Assembly (NCBI RefSeq): GCF_002741055.1
Contig: NZ_CP016809.1
Span: 3,698,501 to 3,762,500 of the forward strand
DNA length: 64,000 nucleotides
Direction: 5' to 3'
DNA from: Paenibacillus ihbetae
GTDB taxonomy: Bacteria; Bacillota; Bacilli; Paenibacillales; Paenibacillaceae
The number at the start of each line of letters is the position of its first letter. Position 1 is the stretch's first letter. The position numbers and the translations under genes were made by a program. Below, piece after piece: positions 63,701 to 64,000 of the stretch. Under the pieces are notes generated by a model. That model was not told the origin of the DNA. It searched no databases and saw only the letters and a program-made list of their open reading frames with translations.

Positions 63701-64000
63701 GACAAAACGGCTATAAGCCGGGTACGAACGGACTCGCTCCGTACTCAATAGAAGGGAATTTCACAGAATTTACGCCGGATCGTAAAATTGTTCCGTCCCA
63801 GCGAGGAGAATTGACGCTTTCCTTCGACGGAAACATCGTTGATGAAGCCGGCACTACGGTTACCGTTTTCCGCTATACGGATAACGGTAGATGGGAGAAC
63901 ATCGGTGGGGCTGTGGATACGAAAAATAATACGATAACCGTGTCGTTTGACCATTTTGGTTACTACAAGGTCATGAAGATGCGGCTTGGGTACAGTGACA
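60730..64000 (+). CDS. Large exported protein, 3' end outside window; probable SLH-domain surface protein
   Basis: Open from ATG 60730 to the window end, 1090 codons without a stop by my reading. The N-terminus is a classic signal peptide: RIKR, a hydrophobic core WLMLTAMLVTLLPAG, and cleavage after AYA near residue 34. The rest is beta-rich, Thr/Ser/Asn-rich and nearly cysteine-free, with Ig-like stretches such as GLNTIELVIKNASDS, GENRIVFTGTATDAAGNER and KSNKIDIQITRPGG. The last part, FDHFGYYKVMKMRLGYSD, is the kind of sequence that often precedes SLH domains in Paenibacillus surface proteins. SLH repeats are therefore expected beyond the edge but not seen. Ribosome site GGGAGAG, 11 nt upstream. 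Confidence 0.85.
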   Translation, partial: MQRIKRSIVWLMLTAMLVTLLPAGLARPAYAAPSAATYFIPDIVEFRSTALLTTEPGASQITRDNVYKTSNPALTITGVYSHVSNNTLSVKIEQLSSQPVTGGGVRWVTDSTNTITAPVTADPNATNKFTASNLTLFSGFNKVTFSGMQGNVERSDTFYVLYDKVPYIESLQLMGGPTPINLNEGTHVVVANGVGTLQGNAKNATQVTVALNGGTAFISSLLNDGTFFTPALNFKPGLNTIELVIKNASDSIKINRSVYFFDTTKPFTSIDIIHDGNPYPALDKTPTLTSAGTTADLEVEILVPYHSSAFGGSATYSVAGQPITPVSSVISETVIPGPDGVTPAYRLAKFRTQSFPISSGTQTVNLVVTYDTFSATYNVNYKYLPNEVVITGVDLLPGYNGTNDISKVTRIPLNGSQTDTADFYIVVKTDKPASTQLEAKYLPLGTKPISLTRVSPQPPGLSANEEVYRITGFSNGQQKVGFNYAGSTSVFTADISYVSKNYIYIANLHDGQTYSFDSRTTHTLNVKGEYIGFENVNSTFFKSSAQVFVNGINMDPDPNNPGGWLTISQGKALFDFNFKIDAAGPLVYGENRIVFTGTATDAAGNERVVRKELKIYIIDTNISTITKFMPTLSVPVREPFDRDNPANYPEDKMNRIFSVTPDFVWNTDKYVTSQQKYDLVLRGNGASNLNIYFGSQLFFHRDIKDRAGVDHVTSSTFTFNGKDYTFSFAGNESDFILRIQDIPFEQPGSHVYNLELINGTGARTTQRLEILREVVPYRILSPQPTVGDQIVVNKNFVRFDIEAEGATEVLVGKEPAVKRADMDNRFVLDYVGLKANKSNKIDIQITRPGGTIKESIYVYYTGAVTVDSQFMAEKVSNKYSVFNKKLQLSFPKGTVLQSANVSGSGVTKFYPDNKILFGIADPKDGVVERRNDYGNIINVTNDDRTPGGANTIKIPEYLVQRFNSSEDTSNFSLVSDIYWIHGGIGEQNDRGQNGYKPGTNGLAPYSIEGNFTEFTPDRKIVPSQRGELTLSFDGNIVDEAGTTVTVFRYTDNGRWENIGGAVDTKNNTITVSFDHFGYYKVMKMRLGYSD

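Overview
The window is a chromosomal core segment of a spore-forming, flagellated Firmicute, most likely Paenibacillus or a close relative. The signs are a moderately high G+C content with strong GAGG-type ribosome binding sites and frequent GTG/TTG starts, sporulation genes (spoIIR, spoIID, spoIIQ, spoIIID), a glutaminyl-tRNA synthetase (glnS), and a CsaB/TagA/TagO cluster that leads into a large exported protein expected to carry SLH domains. No tRNA, rRNA, CRISPR array, prophage or intact transposon was seen.

Layout. 0-7.3 kb: a serine hydrolase, two GNAT acetyltransferases, a MOSC protein, a DUF2164 protein, glnS and an MFS transporter. 7.3-10.8 kb: a molybdenum-cofactor block (mobA, moaA, a TorD-type chaperone). 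The moaA-torD intergenic region holds an FNR-type operator, a second palindrome, promoters facing both ways and a 291-bp repeat that forms almost the whole moaA leader. 10.8-17 kb: two efflux modules, an RND permease with a YerO-like TetR regulator and a paired SMR exporter with its own TetR regulator, each with a recognisable operator. 17-21.4 kb: cardiolipin synthase, type 2 isopentenyl-diphosphate isomerase and ychF.

21.5-42.1 kb follows the Bacillus subtilis order prfA-prmC-spoIIR-ywlC-mntP-ywlE-rpiB-ywlG-glyA-upp-mnaA-atp, with rodA inserted after prmC. A ZTP (pfl) riboswitch with its terminator precedes rpiB-ywlG-glyA. The ATP synthase operon (atpZ, atpI, B, E, F, H, A, G, D, C) has a six-hairpin repeat array between atpA and atpG and a 14-bp hairpin between atpD and atpC. 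42.2-53.4 kb again follows B. subtilis order: ywzB-murA-spoIID-spoIIQ-spoIIID-mbl-flhO-flhP-fabZ, with sigma-F-type promoters at spoIIR and spoIIQ and a sigma-E-type promoter at spoIIID. 53.4-64 kb is an envelope cluster: phosphoglucomutase, a DUF5693 membrane protein, CsaB, TagA, TagO and an exported protein that runs off the window. Together these probably make, pyruvylate and use a secondary cell-wall polysaccharide.

The least explained content is non-coding. A family of dispersed elements bounded by GTTCAAAAAGTCG / CGACTTTTTGAAC ends occurs five times, once as the moaA leader and once overlapping the spoIID stop codon. There are also three unrelated intergenic repeat arrays. Several conserved proteins carry unusual low-complexity insertions (SpoIID, CsaB, the RND permease). 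I found no clearly new multi-gene system. The best candidates for new biology are the repeat elements and hairpin arrays and their possible effect on the operons they sit in.
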